Positions 1-13,600 of a stretch of DNA of 64,000 nt are shown piece after piece. A program made the position numbers and the translations under genes. This DNA comes from Dicaeum eximium. Lineage: Eukaryota > Chordata > Aves > Passeriformes > Dicaeidae. Every line of letters begins with the position of its first letter. The first letter of the stretch is position 1. The stretch covers positions 1,437,355-1,501,354 of the forward strand of contig VWZP01005794.1 of assembly GCA_013396995.1 (NCBI GenBank). Direction: 5' to 3'. Under the pieces are notes generated by a model, which saw nothing but the letters and a program-made list of their open reading frames with translations, made no database searches and was not told the origin of the DNA.

Positions 1-1508
1 CATCATTTTGAAAATTTCATGTTGTCATTCTGATCATTAGTACAATTTCAAGTAAGTCCCTTCAAAACTTAAAGATTCTGTTCTCTTTCCATTGCAACAA
101 TTGAAAAGAATAAAGTTTGACCCAAAATTACTTCACCTCACTAATCAACTTGTTAATTTTTTGATGGCAATAGGACACTGATATCCCCTTTAAAACCTGC
201 AGTTTAGTGGAATCAATTCCTTGAAAACAGAAAAAGGGGAAAAATATTCTTTGAAATATTAAGTTATGAGGAACATCTCCTATCTCAAATATAATGCATT
301 TAAATTAGGAAGAGCTGCAATGCTGCACCAGCCATACCATTAACAGAGGGATTACAGCTGCTTGTCTAAAGAATGACTTTTATCTCTCTTAAATACATAC
401 ATATTTCTACTACTCATGTAGGGCATTAAAAATTTCACAGGATAAACTACAAAATGTACCCCTATGTCACTTAATAATTTTTTATGAGTTTGCCTCCTCT
501 TTCTAAGCAATATTCCCTTTTCATTGCATCTCTTCTCCAGATCTGAGTGCCTGTGCATTCATGGTGCTTTTAAAGCTCCCCCCACCACTGCAGAACAGGA
601 GCTGTCTAAAAATATACACCTGTAGGCATCAGAAAGGTATCTTACAATATCAAGTTTGAAGACATAGTTGACAGCTCTTCCTGAGCAGTTTTTGTCAACA
701 AAAGGCTGTACTACATTTCAGGACATGGATCATTTTAACTAGAGTTCCCAAGTTCAAGCCCCACAGCAATTTGTTTTTCCCAATCATCTAATGCTGAGGT
801 GGGCAGACATCTACTGCATCATAGGGCAATGGTGGACCTCAGATTGTCTATGTGGTTTCTTGAAATCACAAAATACTCTTGGTATCATGATTATAGAATA
901 AAAGTTTAAAAAGCATGATCCTGTTAAATAGTATTTTGTAAATAGTTCTCAGAAGGAAAAAAAAAATCAGAAGATACATAGATATCAGCCTTCAAACCAG
1001 ATTTCAGACAACATTGCTTGATTTATTCTATTATCTAGCATAAAACTTTCATATGACCTGAAGTGGTGCCAATTCTTACAATAATCACCAGCTGACTCAG
1101 CACATACTGTAAGTAGTCGCATTATGGGCTGTTCCCTCATGAGATTTATGGATTTTTCAGCTTGTATAATTAATACTAATAAGCTTTTTGAAAGAAGCAG
1201 CATACATTCAATTTAATAAAGCATTAAAATTAAGAAATAGAACATGTGACCTTAGATTTCAATCTGATTCAGCCTAATGAACCAAGAAGGTTGAAAGGTC
1301 TTTGCTCCTTAACAGAGCAACTCATTTTTCAAAATGTACAGCATTAAGAATTGACCTGCACTGAACTCTTTCATAGGAATACCTAGAAATATTTGTCTTT
1401 CTAGAACAAAACTGTTCTTAAAAGCTTTTAGCACTGTGTTCTCTAGTTACCTATCAAAATCAAACCAAAATGCTTATTGAATTATTGAATATATAACATT
1501 TACAATAC
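1..1508 (-). other. CSMD1: CSMD1 intron, 5' part only (continues beyond the left edge)
   Basis: This follows the transmembrane exon on the minus strand and begins with donor gtattg. I looked for the conserved tail (the Gly-Gln-Ala-Ser-Phe-Glu-Asn-Pro-Met-Tyr-Asp type motif) in all minus-strand frames and did not see it, so the tail exons lie further left. No repeat family was recognised. Confidence 0.85.
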
Positions 1509-1641
1509 CTGTGTTTGTAGAGGTAAAATGCAAACCCTGATAATATTAGAGCAAAGAATGGTACCAGGATGGCAGCTGCAACTGAACTGCTGTTTGTACC
1601 ATAATAGTGATTTGAAAGGTCTGTGTCTGCACTTAAAGGAC
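1509..1641 (-). CDS. CSMD1: CSMD1 transmembrane exon
   Basis: A 133-nt exon, phase 1 in and phase 2 out, with acceptor ttcatttcag and a non-consensus donor, gtattg. After a short hydrophilic stalk (Leu-Ser-Ala-Asp-Thr-Asp-Leu-Ser-Asn-His-Tyr-Tyr-Gly-Thr-Asn) it encodes a hydrophobic helix of about 22 residues containing AAAILVPFFALILSGFAFYL. Tyr-Lys-His-Arg follows as a stop-transfer signal. The helix matches human CSMD1 as I remember it and is the main reason for preferring CSMD1 over its paralogues. The cytoplasmic tail exons are not in the remaining 1508 bases to the left. Confidence 0.95.
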
Positions 1642-4600
1642 CTGAAATGAAACAAAAGGGCCAGAAATAAAATTTCCACATTATCTATGGAGAGAAATAA
1701 AATTCCCATGTTATCTAGCTTACGATATTCTTTTTATTCAAGAGCTAAAGAAGATGGTGTCTTGATCAAATAATTAATTTAAAAAACTTGAAATAAATAG
1801 CATGCAGAATCATAAGTACTATTAATACTACTTCATGATATATCCATAACTATCAAAATTATATGAAAATAGTATTCAGCAAGTAAAATCATTATGATTA
1901 TTGACATAATAATCTGATGATGACTCAATTTAATAAAGTTAAATCACAGTTAATAAAGTTAAGCCATATAACTTCTGAAAAACAAATTAATTCTGCAAAA
2001 GTGCTGTATTACGTCAGTCTTAATATTCAGCTTGGAAACCACAAGCAATGCAAGACCCCAACAAACAAGAACAAGGAAGGAAAAACGGAGATGAGTGCAA
2101 TAAAGCACAGTGGTTCTGCTCGGCTCAGGAGCCCTCCCAAATCTGCACCTGTGTCCATGTCCCTCTGGCAGCTGTGGACAGAACAGTGCAGAGAATGCAA
2201 ACACAGTGGCCCGTGGCACGGCCTCGCTGGGCTCCTGTTGTGTGTTGCCCTGATTTTCACTCTTCTGGTGTTTTCATTTTTGTGATAAAGTTTCGCACGC
2301 CGGTTTCTGTAAACACACAGATGTTTTCCTAACTGTCTTTTTGTTTTTCATTCCCTTCTCCTGGGAGGAAAAAGGTTTGATGGACCTTTTCATTGACCAG
2401 TGTGGTTAGAGAGGTGGTGACCTCATTCTCCAATCCACAGTCGTTCCCAAAACTCTATATAATATGAAAATCAAAATAAAGTTCCTTCTTCTTTGCCTTT
2501 TCCCAGGCTAGAGTTTGCTGTGTCTCTGTGATTTGTGTCGCACTCTCTTGTAACAGTTGTGGACAGGCAGATAATCTGAACTGTAAAGCATTTTGCAGAA
2601 CACATTTTTTCATCAGTATTAAGAGACACATCGCTAAATTGCTCAAATAGTTGACCACCTTGGTAATTCAAATTCTGAAGGATGAAAGACAATTTTATGG
2701 TGAAAAATACACAAAATTTTATAGAAAAAAAAGATTTTTGAGATCCAACTCCATGTTGCCAGTTTGAACTCACAGCTCTTCAGAAAGCAATACAGATCCC
2801 ATTCAAGAAAGAAAGACCAGGACAGTAGGAATGTACAGAGAGGATTTGGCTTGGACAGACATCTGCCCTTGATATTCTGGGGTATTATTGCTGTTGAGAG
2901 TGGAGAACTGCTGTTTACCTCTCAGAAATGCTCCAAACCACCAGTACAGAGTACTTCTAACACCCACAACTCCCTCATTGATAGCAGCGGCAACCAGTCT
3001 TTTTAGGACTCTAGTGCAAACCAGTTATACAGCAGAGACATGGTCACTATGCTAATTTCAACAGTCTACTAAAACATCTAAATAAGTTCAAAAACTGAGA
3101 AAACAAAACAAAACAAAACAAAAAAAAACCAGAGAAAAAAGTAATAATTCTCCTGTGATCCCAGGAAGTGTTCAAGGTCAGATTGGGTGGGGCACTGGCA
3201 ACCTGCTCTAGGGAGTAGTATCCCTGCCCACAGCAGGCAATTTAGAACTAGATGATCTTTAAGGTCTCTTCCAACCCAAACCATTCTGTCACTGTATGAT
3301 TTATTGCAGTTCAAGCTCAATGCAAAAGACAAAGGAGATAATTTTTTTTTCTGTGAGAGATCTTTAAACCGTAGATGTTTCAACTGTCAATATTAAAATA
3401 CCTTTTGCACATTTAATATTAAAAGATGTATTAAATTTTAGGAAGCAATTAAGTTGCCTTTAAGATGAAGTCAATTTCCCTAGGAATTTCAGTATAGCCA
3501 CATTTGATCACTTAAAATATGAAAAAATACTGCACTACAATCTTTTTCACTGTCTTAATCTTCTGTCATATTTTAGACTTCTCTACATATTTCTCGGCAG
3601 ACTTGGTGAAGAAAAACATTTTCAAATTAATAAACCTATTATTGTGGTAGTACCACAATACAACCATTTTTTAAAAATCTTGGGATTTATTAATCCAGTA
3701 CTAGTCCCAGAACTCAAGCTGTGGAAATAAACTTGGCGTAAATTTGTGTATTTGTACTGCATTGTACATATACTGGACATCCTCCAACTTATCTAAATTA
3801 AAGAGAGACAAACTACAGTAATTCCAACAGTTAATAGAAGTTTTAGAAGAACTGATTTAAATGGTTTCTATTGGTTAGAAGAAGAGACAGACCCTAAACA
3901 AACAAACAAACACACACATTCAGTAATCACTTTTTTCATCCTTTACCATCACAATCTCCAGCTGTTTTTCAATTATTTTGAGTAATTAATAAGAAATAAG
4001 AAAATTATTAAATTCATTGAAGTAAACTTACATCAACAAAAAATCTGGAATTTATATTCAAACTCTTATACAAATTTGCTTTCTACAAATTTTAGTTCTA
4101 CAAATAGAAATATGTGTGATCAATGAAGTCTTAACTTACATCTCAAAGCTGTCATCATGCCACATATGATAGATACATTTTAATGTACAAGTAGCAGAAA
4201 AAATATAAAATTAATAATGAACAATTCTTAGTATGAACATTTTAGTTTATTTACTTAAATTAAAAAAGTGTTGTGTAGCTCAAGATTTTAAAACAGGCAC
4301 AAATTTATACTTAAAGAGTTTATTTTAAGTTATCTATTTTGGATAACTGATTCACATTTAATACTTTACCCAAAATTTCTACTGGAGGTAATCATATACT
4401 CTGTATCTCAACAGTTTTTAAAGTACCACACTTAAGGTAATGAAACTTGACATTTTTGACCTAAGTTTACAACCTTTAATTGGAGAGTTTCAACCTGGAG
4501 TTGACCAGGTTTAGACTTTGCATTGCACATGCTTTTCATTAGGAAAAGAACCTTCACTGCAGTTTTGCATAATCTGAATTTTAGTCATATATGAGACTCA

Positions 4601-7600
4601 GTATAATTTCACATGGTGTGGTCTAGTCATTATAATAATTTTCAGAGCTGTTTGTGATCAAACATATCCTGATGTGAACTTTGTCATTCTTCTGACAGCA
4701 TTATCATGATAAGAAATGGAAAGCATATTGTACTGCCCTAAGGTAGTGATTGCTACCACATCTAAAAACAGAAAAGTGGAAATTCCTAAATATACACAGA
4801 AACAAATACACAGAATGTATGCAAAATATAATTTGATTTACTTTTCATTAAAATAGCCATACTTTGTCACTGGGAAGTGTGTTATTTAAAAGAGGGATGT
4901 TCAGTAAGATTATAAATGTTTTCGGGTTTTTTTTTACAGTTCACATAATAACAGGGCTTTAGCCTCCTAAACCAACAGCAGTCAGGGGAAATCAAATTTT
5001 GATAACACGTAGTGAATTCATTAATGTACAAGCTGTGTAATTTTATTCTTGAGGTGATTGAAAAGTATTGTCATTTATACCTAATAGAAAATAATACTTT
5101 TTTAAAGAAAATACTTTGCAACCTGATCCCATGGTGGCAACCCTGCCCTTCTGACCCAAGACATTCCATGATTCTGTGATTAAGAACATTTTCTTTTCAT
5201 TGTTTGGATCTATTGTATACATTTCTCCTTTGTCTCCTAGCTCAGGGTTTCAGTTGACAATATGGATCAGTTTTACTAAGAGAAATGGTGCTCGAATCAG
5301 ATAAAGTGTGACAGCAAAAGCCATGCAAGATTAAGAAAAGTAGAATTACGTGCCTAAGAGTAATTTCTGAGACAAGGATGGTTAGCAGGTCAAGGATTTA
5401 AGAGCAAAAAATACCAACACAGAAAGAAAATCAGCAGCTTCCAAGGAACAACACAGGCTGGAACTTCTTCACCTGGCTGAACCTGCTGGACAGCAAAGAC
5501 TCTCTGGACAGGTGCCTCACTGGGTGTAGGTGTGTGTTACCACACAGCTCCATAGCTCATTACTCCAGGTATCTGTTTGTGCTTTAGCTAACACACAACA
5601 GCCCTTTACCCTGGAGCTTTCAGTACCCTGCTTAGATGTAGAGTTTACTTATGAATGATGGAAGTTGTGTGAAATGATCTGGAGAGGAAGGATGATTTAT
5701 AGAGTGAAATTTAAAATTCACATGTCTCATGATATTCAACACTTTTAAGAGTTGATTAATTTCCAGTAATGGATGTGTATTCCACAGCCACTGATCTAAT
5801 ATAATACAGATGCAAATTAATTATGCATATTTAATTTTTTATTAATGTTACATCAATCTAGACAAGTCAGAAAGTACTTTGAGGAAAGAAAAAATTGAAA
5901 GAGAGGTGCGTCATTGTATTTCTCCAGAGAAAAAAAAAAAACAAACAGGAAAAGAATAATTTTGTGAAGAAAGTTTCTCTTCTCACAAAACCACCTTTTT
6001 ATACAATTTTAAAGGAAGTGTCCAGACTGGAATGAAAAAGATTTTAGAATAAACATCTTCTAAAAGTTTAGTGTTGAGGCATAGGCACTCAACAATTGCT
6101 GAAAGTGAACTTAGCCACAAAATTGCTGCCTTTAGAAACCAAGTTGCTGTAACCTAACAGACAAAAAAAGCCCTCAGAAATTACTGATTATTTGGAAAAA
6201 GAGGTTAAATAATTTGGTGTCAAAACCTGGGCCTTTTAAGAAGGGTCAGGTACAGTTCTAGTTCTCTAAACAGACTTATAACAAATCTATTTGTCCTTTG
6301 GGTTGTTTTCTAAGGCTACAACCAAAATTGTTTCTGAGAGAGGATAAAAAGTATTAAGAAAGAAAAGTTCTTTCTGTTTTTCTTGCCATTGAATTCCAAG
6401 ACTGAGCATACTCTGTTGTTTGAGCACAGTTCTAATAATGCCAGCATTGTGGGTTTGATTGCTGTATGAGTCATTCAATTAAGAGTTGGACGTGATTTTC
6501 CTTGTGGGTCCCTTCCCATCATCTCAGCAAAATATTCATGAAGAGAATAGATTTAAAAAAACAAAGCAAATTACCCTTTAAAATAAGAAGATATGGGCAA
6601 ATATGATCTGTATTGGATGGAAATTTGCTGTTTCCTTTTAGTTGTTGATTATTCCATAGAGAATAAGCAATTGATAGAAAATCAGTGTCTATTTAGCAAT
6701 CTTGTAAAAGAGATGGTATCTGCATTTGCAGCGAGCTCTCTACTGAGATGTCAAAGCTGAAGATGAGAAGTTCTCAGTCCAGGAATGCTGGATTAACTTG
6801 GACACTCCAGCTCCTTGCTAGCCTAATAAAAACTGATCTCTTATATTACAGCTCTAAAGGGTGATATGGACGATGTTTTCCACTACTGTAGAATACATCC
6901 ACAGGAGAATTTTGTACTGTTTAACTTTGTGCTTATTCTTCGTTTACCACCATGACTTATTAATTTCACATAGAATCAAACTTTTATTTTAGGTAGCTGG
7001 CAAGCCATGGATATATTTTTGACCCTGCTTAAGAAAAGAGCAAATACAAATATACACATGCCCCCCAAACAAAAACAACAAACCACATTCTTACTGTTTC
7101 AAGATACCAAAGGCTGCTTAACAGACAGATGTTTGAACAAATGTTGATGCTCTGCTTTTACAGTGTGATAGCTAAAATCAGAAAGCAAAAGCAGCTTAGA
7201 TATTACACTAGTAAGATTACATTAAAATAGAGGCAGACCAATAATCTGTCCCACACAAGAGTTTACTCTGAAGATTGAATTTGTATTTGGCTTCAATAAT
7301 TGGCAGTTCTTAGGCTGGGACTCTGAAGAGATGTGTTTTTGCCAATAGTCACTAAACATACCATGGCCAATTTGAGAGATGGCCAAGATGAGCAAATCCA
7401 CAGCATAACTGCTACTACAGTATTTAATAGAGCCAAGAAGTACAAGAGACATTTGCCAGTTCTCTAAAGAGCACTGGGTACAGCACCAGTGAAGCTCATG
7501 GAACCAAGGCATTGTACATTATAAAATGTACATACAGTCTGCCAGAGAGATATTGGCTAGGCTGTCTCCTCTTCCTAGACCAGTACTTTTCTGTGTATAT

Positions 7601-10600
7601 ACTGTGCTTTGACCACTTTGCAGTAGTTCCAGGATCAGGAAAGGCAGATGCCTACACTTGGTATTTGCCAAAAATATTTTATGAGTGGATATTTCATAAG
7701 CAAATGAAATATTTCGTTTTTATGATAGAACTATTTTATGACTAAAATAACTAATCTTATACCAGCTGCTAGAGCACTTGAGCCCATAGCTATAATACAT
7801 ACCTCAGACACTCATTTAATATTTTTGACAATGAAGTAAAATTCTGTCCAAATACATGTACATTCTGAAAACATCCACCAGCAACAGGCACTATCCAAAT
7901 GACACTGTCAAAATTAGGGTTGATTCTGTCCTTTTAATTTCTTATATGATTCTGACTACAATTTATATATTTAAGCAGGGAATGTGTTTGCATTGCATGA
8001 TATCCCTTGTACTTTTAAAAAGAAATGCAAGTGCTTGCAATGGCATTCTCTTTAAGAGCATCTTGTACTTATTAGGTTGCTAAACTAGAAAACCTGTGAT
8101 AGCAACATGTTAAGCAGAGTCAAATTAGGATTTGAACTGTATATTTCAAATATGCATATTTGGTTACGTTTTGTAATAGGAGTAGTGTAAAGCAAATGTG
8201 CCTACTTCATCTAAATAGCTGAGTAATTCTTTGAATTCATTCTTGCAAGACCCCAAAAGATGATACATATTAAAGATCTATGAAAGCATGTACCTTGTCT
8301 TTGGAGCATAAATTTTCCAAAGTCTTTTCCACGTACATCACCTTGATAGGTAAAAACTCCTCTTTCAAGCCCTGAGGATACCTAGAATATGTTGAAACAG
8401 AAAAAAAGATTTCTGAAATTAATAAATAACAATGTTTAGCCATTCTTTTCCTGACAGAATACATAATATGGAGCACAGATTTTCACTTTCAGCCTTTAAA
8501 ATAGTAGTGACTTTTTTATGCTAATACAATATTTATTATGTCAAATACTTTATTTTATTTATTTGCAACAGTATTAAACAAAGTTTAAAAATAACATGTG
8601 GAATGATGGAAAAATATCTAATGTATATTGCTGGGTTTTAAAATTCTTGAAATGCCTTACTCATAATTGAATTAGTATGCAGATATAGAAGCCCGCTGAA
8701 TGTCAGATTTAAAATTATTTTCCATAGAAAGTATCATGAGGCAGAAAGAAGAAATGCAAAAAGTAAAACAACACTGTTTTCCTTCAAGATTAAATGTACT
8801 TTTATTGTATTGAACTATTTACCAAACCAAAAAAAGGGCAATATTACTAAAGGTAAAATTTCCACCCCCATCTAAGGAAACAAGGCAAAACCATGGCAAA
8901 ATATGCTGATTCACTCATCCTTCCCTTTCATAAACTAAAAATTCTAATCAGAGTACAGCAGATAGAAGTTTCTATACATTTTTTAAAAGATATAGGTAAT
9001 CCAATCTCTACACTGACATCCAGAGTGCTGGATTACATATTTGTAAGACAAAACATGGATGCATTTACATAGATAATTATAAATTACTTCAGAATTTAAT
9101 CTCAGCCATCTTTATCCATGGCAACCTGGGTACTTACATAACCATCTAATGCCCAGTTGTCGTTTTCATACTTGTTTACAAAAATGTCGCTTGGTCCTTT
9201 AATTTGAAAAGCTTTCAAGAGCAAATGGGCTTCTTCCTTCTTGTAAACACCTATTAAAATAAAGGAGCCAACACATACCTTTTAAATAAATTTTCAACCA
9301 GTTTGTTCAAATATCCCTTCAAATCTAAGTATATTGCTTTAGAACTAAAAGAGTTTGTGGAAAACATTCTGTAATGAAAGAATTTCATAACATGGAAGAC
9401 CTAAAAATTTAAAGTACTGTAATGGCTGGATCTTATTTAACTCATCTTTTGCCTCATCATACTTGATAAGAGTATGTAAAGATAGATTTGTACTGTTTGA
9501 TTTTATACATAATAGGGTAAGAACAGTTGTCTTTTTACACAGTATTTCAATAATTCTGAGAGACAACTCCTTTCCTGGAATTTCCTTGACCTGGAAAAAA
9601 AAAGGATTTTACTGACATCACAACAATATATTGCTACAGTAGATATCAGTAGTGCAGTGAAAGAAAATTCCTATTTGGCAACCAACTACTGCAGTTCTCT
9701 CTGAACTCTTGACCTTAACAGATAGTGATATTTGATAATGCTCTTTTCAATATAACTGTGATGAAAGGCTAATTCTGAACTTCAGGTTAGATTTGCAAAA
9801 AGGAATGCATGATGCCGATTATAAAGTATGCATAATTTACAATGTTAATTATCTGTGCCTGTTTTATGCTATGCCATTATTAATACCACATTATTTTAAG
9901 GTAGATATTAATCACTATTGGTTAATTGATCTTTCCAATGGTACAATTCTTAATATGCCTATATACACTTTGTCTGCCACTTCAGTATTTCCTGTCAGTT
10001 CAACACACCTATGCTATCCAACAGTCTGAGATTAATAAACCCTACCTCAATATCTATTTGAAATATAATGGTTAAAATAGATGGGTGACTGCACATGAAG
10101 TGACAGAAGCCTGTGCAGACCATTTTGTTAAAACCTTTCCTTTTGCAAAAGAAAATTATTTTTATCAAAAATATGAAGTTTTTTTTTCATTTTCCATTTG
10201 AATGAAAATGCATCAAAACTGAACAGATTAAAAAAAAAATTATAAGAACTTCTTTAACACCAAATTCTGAACCTACCTGATAGTTTGAGCTGTATGTTGG
10301 ATGCCTCAATGAATGTGGCATTCACTTTGCTGCTTGTAGTATTGAACCAATCAACAGTGAGAGTAGCAGGCTGTCTTTTTCCTAAATATTCATAAAACCC
10401 TTTCCACAGTGAATTTATAAAAAACACATCTGAAGGAACTAAATAAAAGTGGGGGAGGGGGAAGAAAAAAAGGAAGAAGTAAATTACAATGAAATGACAA
10501 TCTTTTCAGCCATTCTTAAGCTCGTAATTTTTTAGACAATCAATCCACTGTTCTAAGGAGGTATGATAGCAAAAATTTTAACAATGCAGACAATACATCT

Positions 10601-13600
10601 AAAAACCTTTCCACACAATTACCTATAATATAGTACACCTGTCCATCATGGTATATGTTCTCAAATAACCTCACACTTTACAGCTTGTATGATTCAGTGA
10701 ATGTCCTCAAGACTATGAAAAGCAACGGACTTTTCCCCTAAAGCCCTGTACCTCTAAGGTATAAGGAAAAAAAAAAAATTCCGAAACCAGAGATTCCTGG
10801 AAGGAAACACTGTCTTAGGCCATCCCTTTTGTTTCATGGATCTATTGAAGCAGTGCTGTGTGATTTTCAACTGGGTATCAAATGAATATTCAGCTGAATT
10901 GACTGACTTTCTGGTACAGTTTTATCAGTCATTTTTAGACTTCAAAGCTTTTTTCCATATAATATTACTGCACTCATGAATAGGGAATTTTTCAAAGAAT
11001 TAAACTTTTTTTAATTTAAAATAAACTGCTGTTTCTCAGAAACTGCAGTTTGAACTATCTGAAGTAAAAATCCTACAAAATGAAGCATGAATTATTGGAA
11101 GAAGTATATGCATTTGGATTATTTATTTGATGTGATTGGTATCTTTCCTCTACACAGAAAAAAAAAGTTATTTAGGTATTAGGTGCTGTATTTTAAATTG
11201 TTTAACTAATCACATAATATCTTGGCAAAATGACAGCCCTAGCAAGTATTAAAATTCACTGTTACTATCCATGACCACTAGAAATGATACTTTCTAAATA
11301 ACTAAAGACTGACTTTAGAAGTGTTTCCATGCTCTTCTAATTAAAACCTTAAACTAAATAATTGGATTTTTTTTTTTTTTTGCATTTTGTCAAACTCTGA
11401 GCACATTTAAAGGTAGCTGTCTTTACCAAAGGAAATTTATCAGTGCAGGTATTCTCTGTATCCATGCCATTTTTTTAAAATTCCATGGATAATTCCTTCT
11501 CTACCTAATCACTTATTGAAAAAATGAATCAGAAAAGAAAGCCAGGGCAAGAATACTTGACATGCAAGACAACTGAAAATCAGAGAGCTGAAAAGCTGTT
11601 GACTAAAGGATAAATAACTTCTTCCATGTCTTTTGCCTTTCTGTTGTGCCACAGTCACAAGCAAATGTTCAAGCTTAGTGTGGAATGATTTGAAAACCCC
11701 ATTAGCATGTTATTGGTTCTGTCACTGGATTCCAAATGAGCAGAGACCTATTAAATGGCTTTGAGTATAATAGCTTTGAATAACTGGAAGTGTTTCATTT
11801 CCAAGGTAAAAGTCAGTGAGGCTTTACGCAAGGTTATCTCAACTTACTACCAAAAATCTGTAGCATTACATTTCAGTTGATATCTCACAGTCCTTAGAAT
11901 TTGTTTAATTTCTGCAAATACATGAAATCTGTAAAAGGTCCTTCAGACTCTTCTTCCTATGCCGTTCTCATTTTTTGCTACAGTAGTGACATAGCTAAAT
12001 ATGAAACTTGGTATTCTAAAAAGAAATAATACAATTATTTTTATTTGTCTATATTTTTAATCATAATTGTGGGTCTGACATACTCCCATGAAGGTGAACA
12101 TCTAGTATTAGTGATATGAACCAGAGAGGTACTATGTAAGACTTTCATAAAGGGCTCCATACTTTCACTGTATTCCAGCATCTTCAGTACATAGTTTGTC
12201 TAACAACTATATCAATAATAGCTGTCAAGCTTTGCAAAATAGTACCACTGATTCAGTATTTACAGAGTTTGAACTTGCAGATGAACAGAATCAGTAGGGG
12301 GAAAAATTCCATTACTGCTTCTACAGTCATGTTTTTTTAAAATGTTAAAACACAAGTACTGCAGTCCTCAGGGATGCTGCTTTGGAGAGGCTCTGAGACA
12401 ATTGTGCTGAACCCTTACAAGGTCCCACCCCTTGTGGGCAAATGCAAAATGAGTAAAATGAACTGGCTATTAGTCTTCCAATACTGCACTCCCTGCACTG
12501 ATTGTTCTCAGAACATGACAATCGGAAAATCCGTGGCTACTCATTAAAACAGCTTCCTAACTATTTTTTTTGACAACTATACAAAGCAGTGAGAACCGTG
12601 GAAACCAAACAGGGTAATATAGTTCTTAATTCTCACGTGGATATGGTAAGAATTCTTTAGTTGCAACTTATACTCAATCATGTAAAAATGTTTACTATTG
12701 CTTATGAAGACATTAACTCTGTCCAAAAACAAAAACAATAAATGTAACTTCCATTCAGTTGTCTAAAGGTGAAAAATCAGAACACTAATCTATTCTGTTA
12801 CAGAAACTGTAGTTTACCAATATTAGTTTAATTCTGTTCAAAACACAGATAGTAGTAAATCAAATTGTATCAAAAGTCAAGATAACAACATAAAGTATTT
12901 CAAAATACATAATGTTCTATAATGAAAGGAATTAACAATTTTAAAATACATAATAATAGTGCAGAGCTGTTTTTTGAAAACCAGTTAAAACTTTTTCTTC
13001 TTAATTACTGTCACTTATTACAGTTTCAATTTTCTGTTACAGTTTTCACTATACTATTATTGGCACTTTCAATAACAACATTTAATTTTTTTAATAGCAT
13101 TTAAATACTATTTTTTAAAATAGTGCTTATCAAAACTAATTATAAAGGACATGATATTGTGTGAATTGATACTGACACTCAGCATAGTGAATACATTTGG
13201 AAACTAGGCCTACATTTTAATTTGGCATTGAAACTTCAAAACCTGCATGGTCACAGATTAATGCATACTTTACGTGTTTGGTGAGGTGAAGCCTCCAATA
13301 AATGAAGACTGTACATTAATTACAACGAATGAACACTATTTCCTGTTTTATTGTGAGTCTGTAGAAGTAATGCATTTTAGAAGAACTCATTTATGGATTC
13401 ACCTGACACTCTCACTAATAAACTCTCCAGGAAGTTAATTATTAGCAGAAAAACCTTTTTATCCCATCTACTCTACAGAGTCCTTCTATGAATTGCCATG
13501 AGTGTGAGCCATTAATCTTATTTTCCCCGCAGCTTTGCTAAAAATCAAAATATAGAATTGCAAGCTCATTTATTTGGTGACAACACTGCTTATTGTTATA

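Larger units (their letters stand above)
1642..8293 (-). other. CSMD1: CSMD1 intron, 6.7 kb
   Basis: Donor gtacat at 8293 and acceptor ttcatttcag at 1642. It holds a CR1 3'-end remnant (3160-3300), a second weaker one (5115-5181), an (AAAAC)n run (3099-3130), a perfect short palindrome (3640-3660) and a locally GC-richer patch (about 2100-2330). No further coding sequence is supported. Confidence 0.85.

Noticed and set aside
1509..1641. Assignment to CSMD3 or CSMD2
   Set aside because: The helix and stalk resemble CSMD1 more closely as remembered (Ala-Ala-Ala-Ile-Leu-Val and Leu-Ile-Leu-Ser-Gly-Phe-Ala-Phe), and the Asp-Pro-Ala-His-Asn-Thr-Cys and Val-Arg-Glu-Val-Asn-Glu-Thr segments agree with CSMD1.
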